Below, piece by piece: positions 16,202 to 24,872 of a stretch of 41,897 nucleotides of DNA. The notes beneath the pieces are model-generated. The model saw only the letters and a program-made list of their open reading frames with translations, was not told the origin of the DNA and made no database searches. The first letter of the stretch is position 1. The number at the start of each line of letters is the position of its first letter. This DNA is from Deltaproteobacteria bacterium (lineage in GTDB: Bacteria > Myxococcota_A > Polyangia > Haliangiales > Haliangiaceae), in contig JACCRC010000034.1 in assembly GCA_013813765.1 (NCBI GenBank), forward strand, positions 1 to 41,897. Direction: 5' to 3'. A program made the position numbers and the translations under genes.

Positions 16202-16798
16202 ATGAAGCTCATCACAGTGGCATTACTCGCGTTCGTTCTCGCAGCCGGTTGTATCGACGAGGCACCCATGGATGAAGAGTCCGTCGAGACCTCGGAGGTC
16301 ATCGTCCGGCCGATTCCCACTCCGGCGACGGTCTTCGACGTCTACTTCTACGTGCTCGACGACTCGCCCACGGGGTGCGCGGCCGAGGCGACCGACGCGA
16401 ACATCCGCGAGGGTCTGCGGCTCGCGAACGAGCGCTGGGCGTCCTCGAACATCCTGTTCAGGCTCGGATGGATCTACCGCAACAATTCGCCACGGCTCAA
16501 GTATCTCAGCGACACCACGAGCTACTCGGCGAGTCAGATGAGCGGCGAGATCACGGGTGGGATGGGAGGTACGAGGCTGTGGTTCCTGGGGCCGGGCGCG
16601 CGCATGACCCCCGAGGAGTGGTTGAACTGGGACACGGACTTCGTGCAGCATCCGTCGATCTACGTGCCGTGTAACGAGGCGACCGAGCAGTGGTTCGGGC
16701 ACGCGCGGACGAGGGTGCCCGTCGCCCATATTCCAGCGCCGTTCGTGAACACTGCGATGGTGGGCCACTTGCTCGGCCTCGCGCTGCACCTCTACTAG
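16202..16798 (+). CDS. Lipoprotein resembling an M43 (pappalysin) metalloprotease without its active site
   Basis: The 198-aa product has a lipoprotein signal (lipobox LAAGC, Cys17). Its body follows the M43-like layout: strand FDVYFYVLDD, a helix ANIREGLRLANERWASSNI, strand LFRLGWI, a GTRLWFLGPG strand and a terminal GHLLGLALHLY. In active pappalysins that last region reads HExxHxxGxxH. Here the first His-Glu is Ala185-Met186, His189 and Gly192 are kept, and the final His (196) is one residue late. The protein stops right there, so the Met-turn region is also missing. I infer a catalytically dead, truncated relative that may bind rather than cleave. The family assignment is moderate and the inactivation follows from it. 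Confidence 0.6.
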   Translation: MKLITVALLAFVLAAGCIDEAPMDEESVETSEVIVRPIPTPATVFDVYFYVLDDSPTGCAAEATDANIREGLRLANERWASSNILFRLGWIYRNNSPRLKYLSDTTSYSASQMSGEITGGMGGTRLWFLGPGARMTPEEWLNWDTDFVQHPSIYVPCNEATEQWFGHARTRVPVAHIPAPFVNTAMVGHLLGLALHLY

Positions 16799-16799
16799 A

Positions 16800-17540
16800 T
16801 CAGCGCGGTGCGGTGCTCGGCATACCGAGATCCGTGCGAACGCGCTGGAAGTCCGCCGTCCACGTGCCCTCTCGATCGCGCACGACGAGCTCGTGATGCT
16901 CGAGCGTGCCGCTGGCCGCGAGCACGTCGACGTAGACGAGCGGCGGCTTGCCGGCACGCGGTACGATCGCCCAGGCTTCGCGATGCGCGAGAGCGGCCGA
17001 GCGCGCACCGTTGGCGACGCGATCGCGCTCGAGCGCCGAGGTGCAGATCGCGATCGTGCCCGTCGGAGTCACGCGGCGCGCGGCGATCGCGAGGTAGTCC
17101 TCGACGCCACCGCGGTGCTCGAAGCGCGCGGGTGCGGCGTGCGTTTTTTCGGACTCGGTGCCGGTGCCGATCGGGAAGTAGGGCGGCGTGCCGGTGACGA
17201 GCTCGAACGAACCGGTGATCCGATCGTCGCGCAGATCGCCGTCGACGATCCGACAGCGCCCTTCGACGCCGTTGTACGCGATCGATCGACGGCCCATCGC
17301 GGCGCGATCGGGCTGCGCCTCGATCCCGGTGACGTCGGCGTTCGGCAGCCGCCACGCGACCATGAGGAGCACGCTGCCGAGACCGCAGCCGAGATCGAGC
17401 GCGCGCAGCGGGGACGCGAGATCGAGCGAGCGCGTCGCGACCCACGCGGTGACGAGATCGTCGAGGCTCCAGCGGTGACCGCGCTGCTTCTGGAACAGGC
17501 GCCAGTCACCCGCGAGGAAGCACAGATCCTCGTCCGCCAT
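16800..17540 (-). CDS. TrmN6-like S-adenosylmethionine-dependent N6-adenine methyltransferase
   Basis: The 246-aa protein has a class I methyltransferase fold: motif I LDLGCGLGS (48-56), an acidic end of strand 2 at Glu74 (TGIEAQ), and motif IV TGTPPYF (116-122), a variant of the NPPY signature of N6-adenine methyltransferases with Thr in place of Asn. The N-terminal FQKQRGHRWSLDDLV matches the tRNA1(Val) A37 enzyme group (TrmN6/YfiC), so methylation of tRNA adenine is the likeliest role; RNA or protein alternatives remain because of the Thr change. ATG 17540 is chosen over a long upstream extension that overlaps the divergent STAS-like gene. Its stop lies 1 bp from the stop of the degenerate-protease gene on the other strand. 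Confidence 0.8.
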   Translation of the reverse strand: MADEDLCFLAGDWRLFQKQRGHRWSLDDLVTAWVATRSLDLASPLRALDLGCGLGSVLLMVAWRLPNADVTGIEAQPDRAAMGRRSIAYNGVEGRCRIVDGDLRDDRITGSFELVTGTPPYFPIGTGTESEKTHAAPARFEHRGGVEDYLAIAARRVTPTGTIAICTSALERDRVANGARSAALAHREAWAIVPRAGKPPLVYVDVLAASGTLEHHELVVRDREGTWTADFQRVRTDLGMPSTAPR

Positions 17541-17792
17541 CGGCTCGAGCTCGGGGCGCCCTTGCGATCCGGCGGGTGCGGGACCGGGTGCTTCCCAGCC
17601 CGGCGGGCGCCGCGGAGGGCGGATAATTCCGCGCGGAGAGGACACCACATGTGTTCTATCGCGGGCGGCGATGAAGGAGCGTGTCGCTGATCGGAGTACC
17701 CGAAAAATCGGAAAGCTAACCGTGAGATATCCGACGAGCAGCTCTGTATATGTTGTACTGGGGAACACGTCCATTACAGGAGTCCGGCCACC
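17541..17792. other. Divergent intergenic region with an AT-rich patch
   Basis: These 252 bp lie between the methyltransferase (minus) and the STAS-like gene (plus). The stretch 17696-17765 is distinctly AT-rich for this genome (CGAAAAATCGG, CTGTATATGTTGTACTGG) and is the likely promoter of the plus-strand gene, with a normal leader of roughly 30-40 nt. No ORF or repeat was seen. Confidence 0.4.
17778..17782 (+). promoter_or_regulatory. Shine-Dalgarno AGGAG for the STAS-like gene
   Basis: Lies 10 nt before the ATG at 17793. One of the few clear ribosome-binding sites here; no TAnnnT hexamer sits at the leaderless position of this gene. Confidence 0.45.
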
Positions 17793-18599
17793 ATGAACGA
17801 GCGGCTTCTCGCAACGGTTCAGAACAGCAACGACGAGTGCATGGTGTTGCTCGCGGGCATCCTCGACGAGGATAACAAGCTCGACGAGCTCGTCGGCAAG
17901 GTGAGCGCAGGTCGAGCGCTGATCAACCTCTCCGGCCTCGAGCGCATCAACTCGTGCGGCACCCGCGACTGGGTGAACTGGCTCGCGCGGCTCGAGACGA
18001 AGGGCATCCAACCGGTGTTCGTCGCGTGCTCGCCTGCGATCGTCGCGCAGCTGAACCTCGTGAAGAACTTCGCCGGCCACGGCGTCGTGAAGAGCTTCCA
18101 GGTTCCGTATCACTGCACCGAGTGCGACGAGGAGAAGCTGTTGCTCGTCGATGTTGGTGAGATGGGGTCGGCCCCGCACGAGCCGCCGATGTGCCGGTGC
18201 GATGACTGCGAGAGCCTGATGACGTTCGACGATCTGGCCGAGGCCTACTTCAGCTTCGTCCCGCACGCGCAGGCGGGGCTTGCGCGCCTTGGCGGATCGG
18301 TGCCCCACCTCGCGCGTGGATCGAATTCGCGGGTCAAGTCGAGATCGAAGATCCGCTCGAGCCAGTCACACGTATCGGCCGCGCGCAAGAGCACGCCGTC
18401 GCTGTCAGCCTTCCAGACGCCGGCGAACGGCCACCCGAGCTCCGCGAACATCGCGAACATCGCGACCATCGCGATCACCGAACGGCCGAGCCAGCGCACG
18501 CTGAGCGCGCCGCCGAGCACGAGCTCGCCCCTGTTGATGGGGCTGATCGCACTGCTGACGTGCGCGATCGGCGTCCTCGTGTTCCTGCTAGCGACCTGA
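17793..18599 (+). CDS. STAS-like domain + zinc ribbon + C-terminal membrane anchor
   Basis: The 268-aa protein begins with a STAS-like domain (1-105), with LINLSGLERINSCGTRDW at 43-60; Ser54 sits where anti-anti-sigma factors carry their regulatory serine. A candidate zinc ribbon follows: CTEC (108-111) and CRCDDC (134-139). Then comes a low-complexity Ser/Ala/Thr/Arg-rich linker (about 165-243) and one hydrophobic helix, 246-266, ending three residues before the stop, like a tail anchor. The linker includes ANIANIATIAI, encoded by an imperfect 9-bp repeat. A membrane-tethered partner-switch or signalling adaptor is plausible. The large kinase gene follows 107 bp downstream on the same strand, making it a candidate partner. 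No known full-length match is recalled. Confidence 0.78.
   Translation: MNERLLATVQNSNDECMVLLAGILDEDNKLDELVGKVSAGRALINLSGLERINSCGTRDWVNWLARLETKGIQPVFVACSPAIVAQLNLVKNFAGHGVVKSFQVPYHCTECDEEKLLLVDVGEMGSAPHEPPMCRCDDCESLMTFDDLAEAYFSFVPHAQAGLARLGGSVPHLARGSNSRVKSRSKIRSSQSHVSAARKSTPSLSAFQTPANGHPSSANIANIATIAITERPSQRTLSAPPSTSSPLLMGLIALLTCAIGVLVFLLAT
18444..18479 (+). repeat. Imperfect 9-bp tandem repeat inside the STAS-like gene linker
   Basis: Two exact copies of GCGAACATC are followed by GCGACCATC and GCGATCACC. They encode the repeated Ala-Asn-Ile/Ala-Thr-Ile triplets of the linker, so length variation by slippage is possible. Confidence 0.6.
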
Positions 18600-18690
18600 C
18601 AGTGTGTTCGTGGACGACACAGGGAATTCCGTAGAACCTTCTACCGCAACGTTCGACCACCGCCATCGATCGATGACCCCACCTCTGCGG

Positions 18691-18696
18691 TACGCT
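18691..18696 (+). promoter_or_regulatory. Putative -10 hexamer (TACGCT) before the kinase-ATPase gene
   Basis: Lies 10 nt before the ATG at 18707, longer than usual here, giving at most a few leader bases. The context GGTACGCTGG recurs before the pentapeptide gene. Confidence 0.35.
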
Positions 18697-18706
18697 GGCG
18701 GACTGC

Positions 18707-21700
18707 ATGATCGTCGTCGGTAGCACCCTCGCCGGTCGGTTCAAGCTGCGGCGTCGCATCGGCGGCGGCGGCATGGGCGAGGTCTACGAGGCGCACGATC
18801 AGCACTCGGGTGAGACCGTCGCGCTGAAGACGCTGACGCATGCCGATGGCGACACGCTGCTCCGGTTCAAGCGCGAGTTCCGCGCGCTGCAATCGACTGC
18901 GCACCCGAACCTCGCGGCGCTGCGCGAGCTGGTCAGCGACGGCGAGCGCTGGTTCTTCACGATGGAGCTGGTGCGCGGGCGTCACTTCCTCGAGTTCGTC
19001 GAGCGCGATCCGCGGCGGCTGCGCCTGCTGTTGCCGCAGCTCGTGCAGGGCCTGCGCGGGCTCCACGACGCGGGGCTCGTGCACCGCGATATCAAGCCGT
19101 CGAACGTGATGGTCGACGAGGACGAGCGCGTCGTCGTCCTCGATTTCGGCCTCGTCACGACGACGGACGTGACGAAGCAATCGATCGAGGGTCGCGCGAT
19201 CGGAACGATCGATTACATGGCGCCGGAGCAGGCGCTGGGCACGCACGTGACGCCGGCCGCGGACTGGTACGCGGTGGGCGTGATGATGTTCGAGGCTCTG
19301 ACCGGGCAGGTGCCGTACGCGGGGCATGCGCTGCAGGTGATGATGACGAAGCAGCAGGTCGACGCGCCTCTCGTGTCGACGCTCGCACCCGATGCGCCGC
19401 TCGATCTCGTGGAGCTGTGCCGCGACCTCTTGAAGATCGAGGCGAGCGCACGGCCCGACGGTGCCGAGATCGCGACACGGCTGGGTGCGATCGCGCGCGC
19501 GTCCACGCCGGCACCCCGAGGCTCGGCGGTGTCGGGCCGGTCGGTGTTCGTCGGCCGCGAGCCCGAGATGCTCGCACTCAGCGAGTCGTGCGCGCGCAGC
19601 CGCCAGCAACCGAAGGTCCACCTCGTCGTCGGCGAATCAGGCATCGGCAAGTCCGAGCTCGTCGCGCATTGGTGTACGCACGCACTCGTGGAAGACGCGA
19701 AGGCGCTGGTGCTTCGCGGACGCTGCTACGAGCGCGAGTCGGTGCCGTACAAGGCGTTCGACGGCGTGATCGATGGACTGACGGAGTATCTGCTCTCGCT
19801 GCCGCGCGAGGCGGTGGTGAAGCTCTTGCCGCAGAACGCCGCGCTCCTGCCGCGCGCGTTCCCGGTGTTCCGCCGGATCGAAGCGATCTCGTCGGCGCGG
19901 ATGGTCACGGAGGACCTCGGCGAGCCGCACGAGCAACGCCGCCGAGTGTTCCGTGCACTGCGTGCGCTGTTCGTCGGAGTCGCGCGCGAGCACGCCGTGG
20001 TGATCTCGATCGACGATCTGCACTGGGCCGACAGCGACAGCGTCGGTTTGCTCCGCGATCTGTTGCGCGGCGCTGATGCGCCCCGCGTGCTCGTGATCGC
20101 GACCATGCGCGACGGCGGGGCGGGCGATGCGTTGCGCGTCGACGACATCCGGCAGCGCCTCGAAGGCCTGGCGGTCGAGCGCTCGGACATCGGGCCGCTC
20201 TCCGCCGACGAGAGCCGGATGCTCGCCGAACGCCTCGGCCTGGCACTCGCGGGGCGCGTCGATCTCGTTCGCGCAGCTCGCGAGGCGCGCGGCCATCCGA
20301 TGTTCCTCGTCGAGCTGCTCCAGCACCTCGACACCGGTGCGACGAGCGTCAGTCTCGATGACGCGCTACTCGCACGCGCGGAGCTCCTCGACGCCGATGC
20401 GATGGGGCTGCTCAGCGCGATCTGCGTCGCCGGTGCCCCGATCTCGTTCGACGTCGCGATGTCCGCTGCCAAGCTCGACGCGACCACGCTGCCACGCGCC
20501 GCCGCGGCGCTGCGTGTCGCGAACCTCGCTCGCGAGATCCATCGCGGCCGCACGCTCGCACTCGAGCCGTATCACGACCGCGTCCGCGAGGCCGTGGTCG
20601 GCCACCTCGACGAAGGTCAGAAGATCGCGCTGCACGGCCGCCTCGCCGTGGCACTCGAGGAAGGGGTTCGCGCGCGCGATCCGCACCAGCTGTTCCGCCA
20701 CTTCCTCAACGCCGGCCAGGCCGAGCGCGCTGCGCACTACGCCGAGGAGGCAGCCGAGCACAGCCAGCGCGCACACGCGTTCGATCAAGCGGCAACGCTG
20801 TGGCGCGAGGCGATCGAGCTCGTGGTCCGCAACCCCGATGATCGCCGTCGCGTCCAGTTCCGCCTCGGCGAGGCGCTCGCCGCAGGAGGTCGCGGCGCAG
20901 AAGCAGCAGAAGCGTACGCTGCAGCGGCGGAGGGCGCGGAGCGCGCGATGCGCCTCGTCTGCCAGCGGCACGTCGCGGAGCAGCTGCTGATCACCGGCCG
21001 CATCGACCGCGGCGTCCAGGTCCTCGAAGCGCTGCTCGAGGAGATCGGTGTGCACTCGCCATCCTCGCCCAAGGCCGTGATGTGGTCGCTCGTGCGTGGC
21101 CGGATCAAGCTCCGGCTGCGCGGACTCGGCGCGAAGCTCCGCGAGCGTCACGAGATCAGCGACGCGGAGATCCTCAAGCTCGACGTGCTCGCCGTGGCAT
21201 CGACGGGCCTGTCGGTCGTCGACTCGATGCGCGGCTCCGACTTCCAGACTCGCGCGCTGCTGCTCGCGCTCAAGTCGGGCCACCGCCCGCACATCGCGCG
21301 CGCGCTGACGCTGGAGGGCACCTTCTACGCGACGCAGGGCAACCAGGAGCGTGCGCAAGTGCTGCGCGAGCGCGCGCTGGCGATCAACGGCGACATACCG
21401 AACCCGTACCTCGAGGCATTGACCAACGGCTCTGCCGGCATCTCGCTCTACATCCAAGGCGACGCCACCGAGGCGACCGGCATGCTGCTGAAGGGGGCCG
21501 CCCAGATGCGCCACGTGCCGGGCACCGCGTGGGAGATGGCTTCGGTCAAGCTGTTCGTGATGTTCAACCTGCGCAGCATCGGCGACTACAACGCCATGCG
21601 AGCGCGATACGAGGAGTACGTCACCGAAGCGCAGCAGCGCGGCGATCAGTACCTGTCGTCGACGATGCGGCGCGCGGCGATCACGATGTGGCTCGCCGAG

Positions 21701-22246
21701 GACAATCCCGAAGGCGCCCGCGACGAGCTCTCGAAGGCCACGTGGGTGCCAGTCTCGACGACGTTCCACATCCAGCACTTTCACGCCCTGATCGGCGAGA
21801 TCGAGGTCGCGCTGTACACCGATGACCGCGCGAAGTTCGCTGAGCTGCGCGAACAACTCGCGCGGTGCGAGCGCGCGTTGATCATGCGCGTGCTCACGGT
21901 GCAGTCGCAGTGCGTGTACGCGCGCGCACGCATGGCGCTGCGCAGCGGAGACCTGCGAGGGGCGACGGCAGCGGCCCGTGAGCTCGGCAAGATCAACAGC
22001 AAGACACCACGCGTGTGGGCGTTGCTGGTCGACGGCTGCGTCGCGCGCGCGAAGGGCAACACCGAGCTAGCACGCAAGCGGTTCGCGGAGGCCGCGGCAC
22101 TAGCCGACGAGTCCGGCATGCTGGTGTTCGCCGCCATCGCACGCTGGATCGCGGGCGACAAGACGCAGCGCGAGACGATCGCCGGGCTCGGCGTGAAAGA
22201 TCCCGAGAAGCTCGCCGCGGCGTTCGCACCTGGCCCGGCCAAGTGA
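18707..22246 (+). CDS. Serine/threonine protein kinase fused to AAA+ ATPase and TPR-like region
   Basis: The 1179-aa protein starts with a kinase domain (10-265): Gly-rich loop IGGGGMGEVY, Lys41 (VALK), catalytic HRDIKPSN (126-133), DFG (146-148) and APEQ in the activation segment. A linker leads to FVGREPEM (281-288), which opens an AAA-type domain with Walker A GESGIGKSE (309-317) and Walker B ISIDDLHWADSDS (433-445). From about 600 to the end it is helical and TPR-like (HAFDQAATLWREAIELV; RGAEAAEAYAAAAEGAERA). There is no membrane segment. The layout matches large cytoplasmic kinase-STAND-like regulators of myxobacteria, where the repeats sense partners, the ATPase switches and the kinase signals. 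All key catalytic residues are present. The pentapeptide gene follows 91 bp downstream on the same strand. Confidence 0.94.
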   Translation: MIVVGSTLAGRFKLRRRIGGGGMGEVYEAHDQHSGETVALKTLTHADGDTLLRFKREFRALQSTAHPNLAALRELVSDGERWFFTMELVRGRHFLEFVERDPRRLRLLLPQLVQGLRGLHDAGLVHRDIKPSNVMVDEDERVVVLDFGLVTTTDVTKQSIEGRAIGTIDYMAPEQALGTHVTPAADWYAVGVMMFEALTGQVPYAGHALQVMMTKQQVDAPLVSTLAPDAPLDLVELCRDLLKIEASARPDGAEIATRLGAIARASTPAPRGSAVSGRSVFVGREPEMLALSESCARSRQQPKVHLVVGESGIGKSELVAHWCTHALVEDAKALVLRGRCYERESVPYKAFDGVIDGLTEYLLSLPREAVVKLLPQNAALLPRAFPVFRRIEAISSARMVTEDLGEPHEQRRRVFRALRALFVGVAREHAVVISIDDLHWADSDSVGLLRDLLRGADAPRVLVIATMRDGGAGDALRVDDIRQRLEGLAVERSDIGPLSADESRMLAERLGLALAGRVDLVRAAREARGHPMFLVELLQHLDTGATSVSLDDALLARAELLDADAMGLLSAICVAGAPISFDVAMSAAKLDATTLPRAAAALRVANLAREIHRGRTLALEPYHDRVREAVVGHLDEGQKIALHGRLAVALEEGVRARDPHQLFRHFLNAGQAERAAHYAEEAAEHSQRAHAFDQAATLWREAIELVVRNPDDRRRVQFRLGEALAAGGRGAEAAEAYAAAAEGAERAMRLVCQRHVAEQLLITGRIDRGVQVLEALLEEIGVHSPSSPKAVMWSLVRGRIKLRLRGLGAKLRERHEISDAEILKLDVLAVASTGLSVVDSMRGSDFQTRALLLALKSGHRPHIARALTLEGTFYATQGNQERAQVLRERALAINGDIPNPYLEALTNGSAGISLYIQGDATEATGMLLKGAAQMRHVPGTAWEMASVKLFVMFNLRSIGDYNAMRARYEEYVTEAQQRGDQYLSSTMRRAAITMWLAEDNPEGARDELSKATWVPVSTTFHIQHFHALIGEIEVALYTDDRAKFAELREQLARCERALIMRVLTVQSQCVYARARMALRSGDLRGATAAARELGKINSKTPRVWALLVDGCVARAKGNTELARKRFAEAAALADESGMLVFAAIARWIAGDKTQRETIAGLGVKDPEKLAAAFAPGPAK

Positions 22247-22324
22247 CTCCCGGGCCACTCCCGGTACCCTTCCCATAACCGAGCGATTGGCAAACGTTCG
22301 CCAGTACCGACATCGAGTTCCAGG

Positions 22325-22330
22325 TACGCT
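22325..22330 (+). promoter_or_regulatory. Putative -10 hexamer (TACGCT), 7 nt before the ATG at 22338
   Basis: Shares the GGTACGCTGG context with the hexamer before the upstream kinase gene, suggesting that the two genes have similar promoters. Confidence 0.45.
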
Positions 22331-22337
22331 GGTCGGA

Positions 22338-24467
22338 ATGAGCTCTCCGCAGGATCTGAAGACCGCGCCCAAACCGATGGCGAGCGTTGCAGTGAAGGCG
22401 CCCGAGAAGCCGGCGGGCACTTCGCCGAATGCGTTCGGTCGGCCCGGAACATCGCCGGGCACGACCAGCGTCGTCGCGAGCACTCCGGTGGTCTCGAAGA
22501 CGCCCGTCGCGCAGGTGACCACGCCATCGCCGGCGGTCGCCGTAACCGCTGCAGCGGGTGGCGTGCCACATCTCGCGCGCTGCAACCTGATGGGGGCGGA
22601 GCTGAGTGGTGCGAGCATGCCCGGCGCGAAGTTCACCGGCAGCGAGCTGCGCGGCACTCAGCTGAATCGCGCGGATCTGACGGGCGCGGACTTCGCCGGC
22701 GCGAACGCCCAGCAGTCCTCGATGGTGGGTGCGAACCTCGAGCGCGCCAATCTGGAACGCTGCGTACTCCGCTATGCGGATCTCCGCGAAGCGCGGATGA
22801 AACAGGCCAACGTCGCCGGTGCTGACTTCTGGCGCGCCACGCTGATCAACACGGACATCCGCCACGCGGTGGGCCTCGAGCAAGCCCGCCTCGATGGTGC
22901 CGACCTCAGCGAGACAAACCTGGGGGGAGCCCAGATCGCCGGCGGCACACTCAGGTTCACGACCCTGCGCGGTGCCAGCTGCGTCGAGGCGAATCTTTCG
23001 CGCGCCAATCTCGAGGGAGCGGACGGTCATCGCGCCGACTTTTCCGATGCGGTGCTCTCGGGCGCAGTTCTCGAGAAGGCAAAGCTCGGCGAGGCGTCGA
23101 TGCTGCGTGTGAAGCTTGATGGCGCACGGCTACGGGGCGCGCACCTGGTGCAAGTGAAGCTCCAGTCCGCGCAGGCGGACGGTGCGGACTTCGAGTCCGC
23201 TGACCTCACCGATGCGAACCTGTCCGAGGCATCGCTGCAGAGGGCCCGGTTCACCGGCGCGAACCTGCGCGGCGCGAACCTGACCATGGCGAACATGACC
23301 GGGGCGTTTCTCGAAGGCGCGAACCTCTGGCGCTCCAATCTGCGCGGCGCGATCGTCAAGGACGCCATTCTGCGAGATGCGAAGTTGACTCGCGCGCAGC
23401 TCACCGATGTCGACCTCTCTGGCTCCAAGCTCGAGGGCGCGGATTTGCGCCGCGCTGATCTCGCCAAGGCTGATCTCAGCGGGACAGACCTGTGGCGCGC
23501 CAATCTCGCGGATGCAAATCTCGCAGGTGCCAAGCTGGCCGGCTCCTCGATCCGCGGAGCACTCAACATCCGCGACGCGAACCTCGCGGGTACGGACCTC
23601 GTCGAGATCTCGCTGGAGGGAGCCGAGCTCCAGGGCGTGAACCTTCGCGGCGCAAACTTGACCGGCGCCAACCTCGAGAATGCCGACCTGACGGGTGCGG
23701 ATCTTCGCGATTGCACGCTGACGAACGCACGTCTCAAGGGCGCGAATCTCCGGAAGACGGATCTGACCGGGGCGAACCTCGAGAACACCGACCTGCGCCA
23801 CGTCCTCAACCTCAAGGAGGCCCGGATCCGCTCGGTACGGTTCGTCAACGCGAACCTCGCGGGCGTCCAACTTCAGTCCGCGGACCTTTCAGGCTCCGAC
23901 CTCTCCGGTGTCGCGCTGCGGAGGTCATCGCTCGAGCTCTGCAACTTCACGGGGGCCAAGCTCGTCGATGCGGATCTCTCTGGCTCGAACGTCCAGGGGA
24001 CCGTGCTGGTGGACGCCGATCTGACCGGTGCCAACCTGCGCGACGTCGTGCACTTCACAGACGCGGACCTTCGGGGCAGCCGGCTGACGCGCGTCGACAT
24101 GTCGGGTGCCAATCTCAGCCAGGTCAAGAACCTGACAGAGGCACACGATTTGTCGGGCATCGTGCTGCGCGGCGCCGACCTTCGCGGCGCACGTCTCAGC
24201 AGCGCGCGGCTATCGGGTGCGGACCTTGCGGGTGCGGATCTTCACGAGGCTGATCTCGAGAACTCCAATCTCGAGAAGGCGAACCTCAGCGACGCCGATA
24301 TGTGGAACGCGAAGTTGGCCGGCGCGAACCTGGGCAGCGCGAACCTCACCGGCGCCGATTTGAAGCAGGCGAACCTACGCAACTCGGATCTGACGGGCGC
24401 GATCGTGGCGAACGTCAATTTCACGGGCGCCGATACGAGCGGAGTCAAGGGCATCGCGGCGAGCTGA
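22338..24467 (+). CDS. Large pentapeptide-repeat protein
   Basis: The 709-aa protein has an Ala/Pro/Thr/Val-rich unstructured N-terminus (1-75), then about 125 pentapeptides of the form A(D/N)LxG up to the C-terminus. Such repeats stack into a right-handed quadrilateral beta-helix, and this would be unusually long (about 30 coils). The pattern is interrupted by insert-like segments: RHAVGLEQARL (about 175), GALNIRDANL (about 408), RHVLNLKEARI (about 487), RDVVHFTDADL (about 571) and SQVKNLTEAHDL (about 594). No catalytic domain, signal peptide or membrane helix is present. Pentapeptide proteins include gyrase-protecting DNA mimics, but the surface here is not strongly acidic throughout, so a scaffold role is equally possible. 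ATG 22338 is preferred to the in-frame upstream codon because of the -10 spacing. Confidence 0.92.
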   Translation: MSSPQDLKTAPKPMASVAVKAPEKPAGTSPNAFGRPGTSPGTTSVVASTPVVSKTPVAQVTTPSPAVAVTAAAGGVPHLARCNLMGAELSGASMPGAKFTGSELRGTQLNRADLTGADFAGANAQQSSMVGANLERANLERCVLRYADLREARMKQANVAGADFWRATLINTDIRHAVGLEQARLDGADLSETNLGGAQIAGGTLRFTTLRGASCVEANLSRANLEGADGHRADFSDAVLSGAVLEKAKLGEASMLRVKLDGARLRGAHLVQVKLQSAQADGADFESADLTDANLSEASLQRARFTGANLRGANLTMANMTGAFLEGANLWRSNLRGAIVKDAILRDAKLTRAQLTDVDLSGSKLEGADLRRADLAKADLSGTDLWRANLADANLAGAKLAGSSIRGALNIRDANLAGTDLVEISLEGAELQGVNLRGANLTGANLENADLTGADLRDCTLTNARLKGANLRKTDLTGANLENTDLRHVLNLKEARIRSVRFVNANLAGVQLQSADLSGSDLSGVALRRSSLELCNFTGAKLVDADLSGSNVQGTVLVDADLTGANLRDVVHFTDADLRGSRLTRVDMSGANLSQVKNLTEAHDLSGIVLRGADLRGARLSSARLSGADLAGADLHEADLENSNLEKANLSDADMWNAKLAGANLGSANLTGADLKQANLRNSDLTGAIVANVNFTGADTSGVKGIAAS
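22575..24450 (+). repeat. Pentapeptide-repeat coding array
   Basis: Degenerate 15-bp units, often GCGAACCTC-GGCGCG-like, run through most of the gene. Nucleotide identity between units is moderate, so this is an old, diverged array rather than a fresh tandem expansion. Confidence 0.8.
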
Positions 24468-24482
24468 CGCCCGGCGACTCAC

Positions 24483-24872
24483 CTAGGCGATCAGCTCCGC
24501 GCCGACCTCGGAGAGCAGCTCGTTGACCGCCTTGCGCGCGATGTTGCGTGGGATGACCGCGCGGAAGCCGCCCGACTTCAGGTTCATCTCCGGCGGCAGG
24601 ATGAACAGCGCCATGATGCGAGCGATCAGCGGGTTGTGTACCCAGGCCTGCACCTCGATCTGATCGCCACGCTGGGTGAACTGCGCGCGCATCGGTGCTG
24701 TCCACAGGCCGCTGCCCTTCTGAAACAGCTTGACCGCACCGGTCTGCGGCGCGCGGGGCAGGAACTTGTGCTTCTGCGCCCACGCACCGATCGTCGGCCA
24801 CGGATCACCATTGGCGGTGAACGTGACGACGCTGCGCCGCGCGGGGTCGACGGTGACCAGCGCGGTGCTCAT
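24483..24872 (-). CDS. Small orphan soluble protein, last gene of the FHA/hydrolase operon
   Basis: The 129-aa protein has no signal peptide or clear membrane helix, although IARIMALFILPPEM (about 88-101) is hydrophobic. Two strand-rich segments (RRSVVTFTANGDPWPTIGAW and RGDQIEVQAWV) precede a C-terminal amphipathic helix (RNIARKAVNELLSEVG). I do not recognise the family. Its ATG overlaps the stop of the upstream membrane-protein gene as TGATG, so it is translationally coupled and probably works with that protein. It ends 15 bp from the convergent pentapeptide gene. Confidence 0.72.
   Translation of the reverse strand: MSTALVTVDPARRSVVTFTANGDPWPTIGAWAQKHKFLPRAPQTGAVKLFQKGSGLWTAPMRAQFTQRGDQIEVQAWVHNPLIARIMALFILPPEMNLKSGGFRAVIPRNIARKAVNELLSEVGAELIA

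Noticed and set aside
17541..18308. In-frame N-terminal extension of the TrmN6-like methyltransferase
   Set aside because: Would overlap the STAS-like gene antisense and adds no domain; the family starts close to MADED at 17540.
20366..21856. Long minus-strand frame opposite the kinase-ATPase-TPR gene
   Set aside because: Antisense shadow; no start signal and no family-like pattern.
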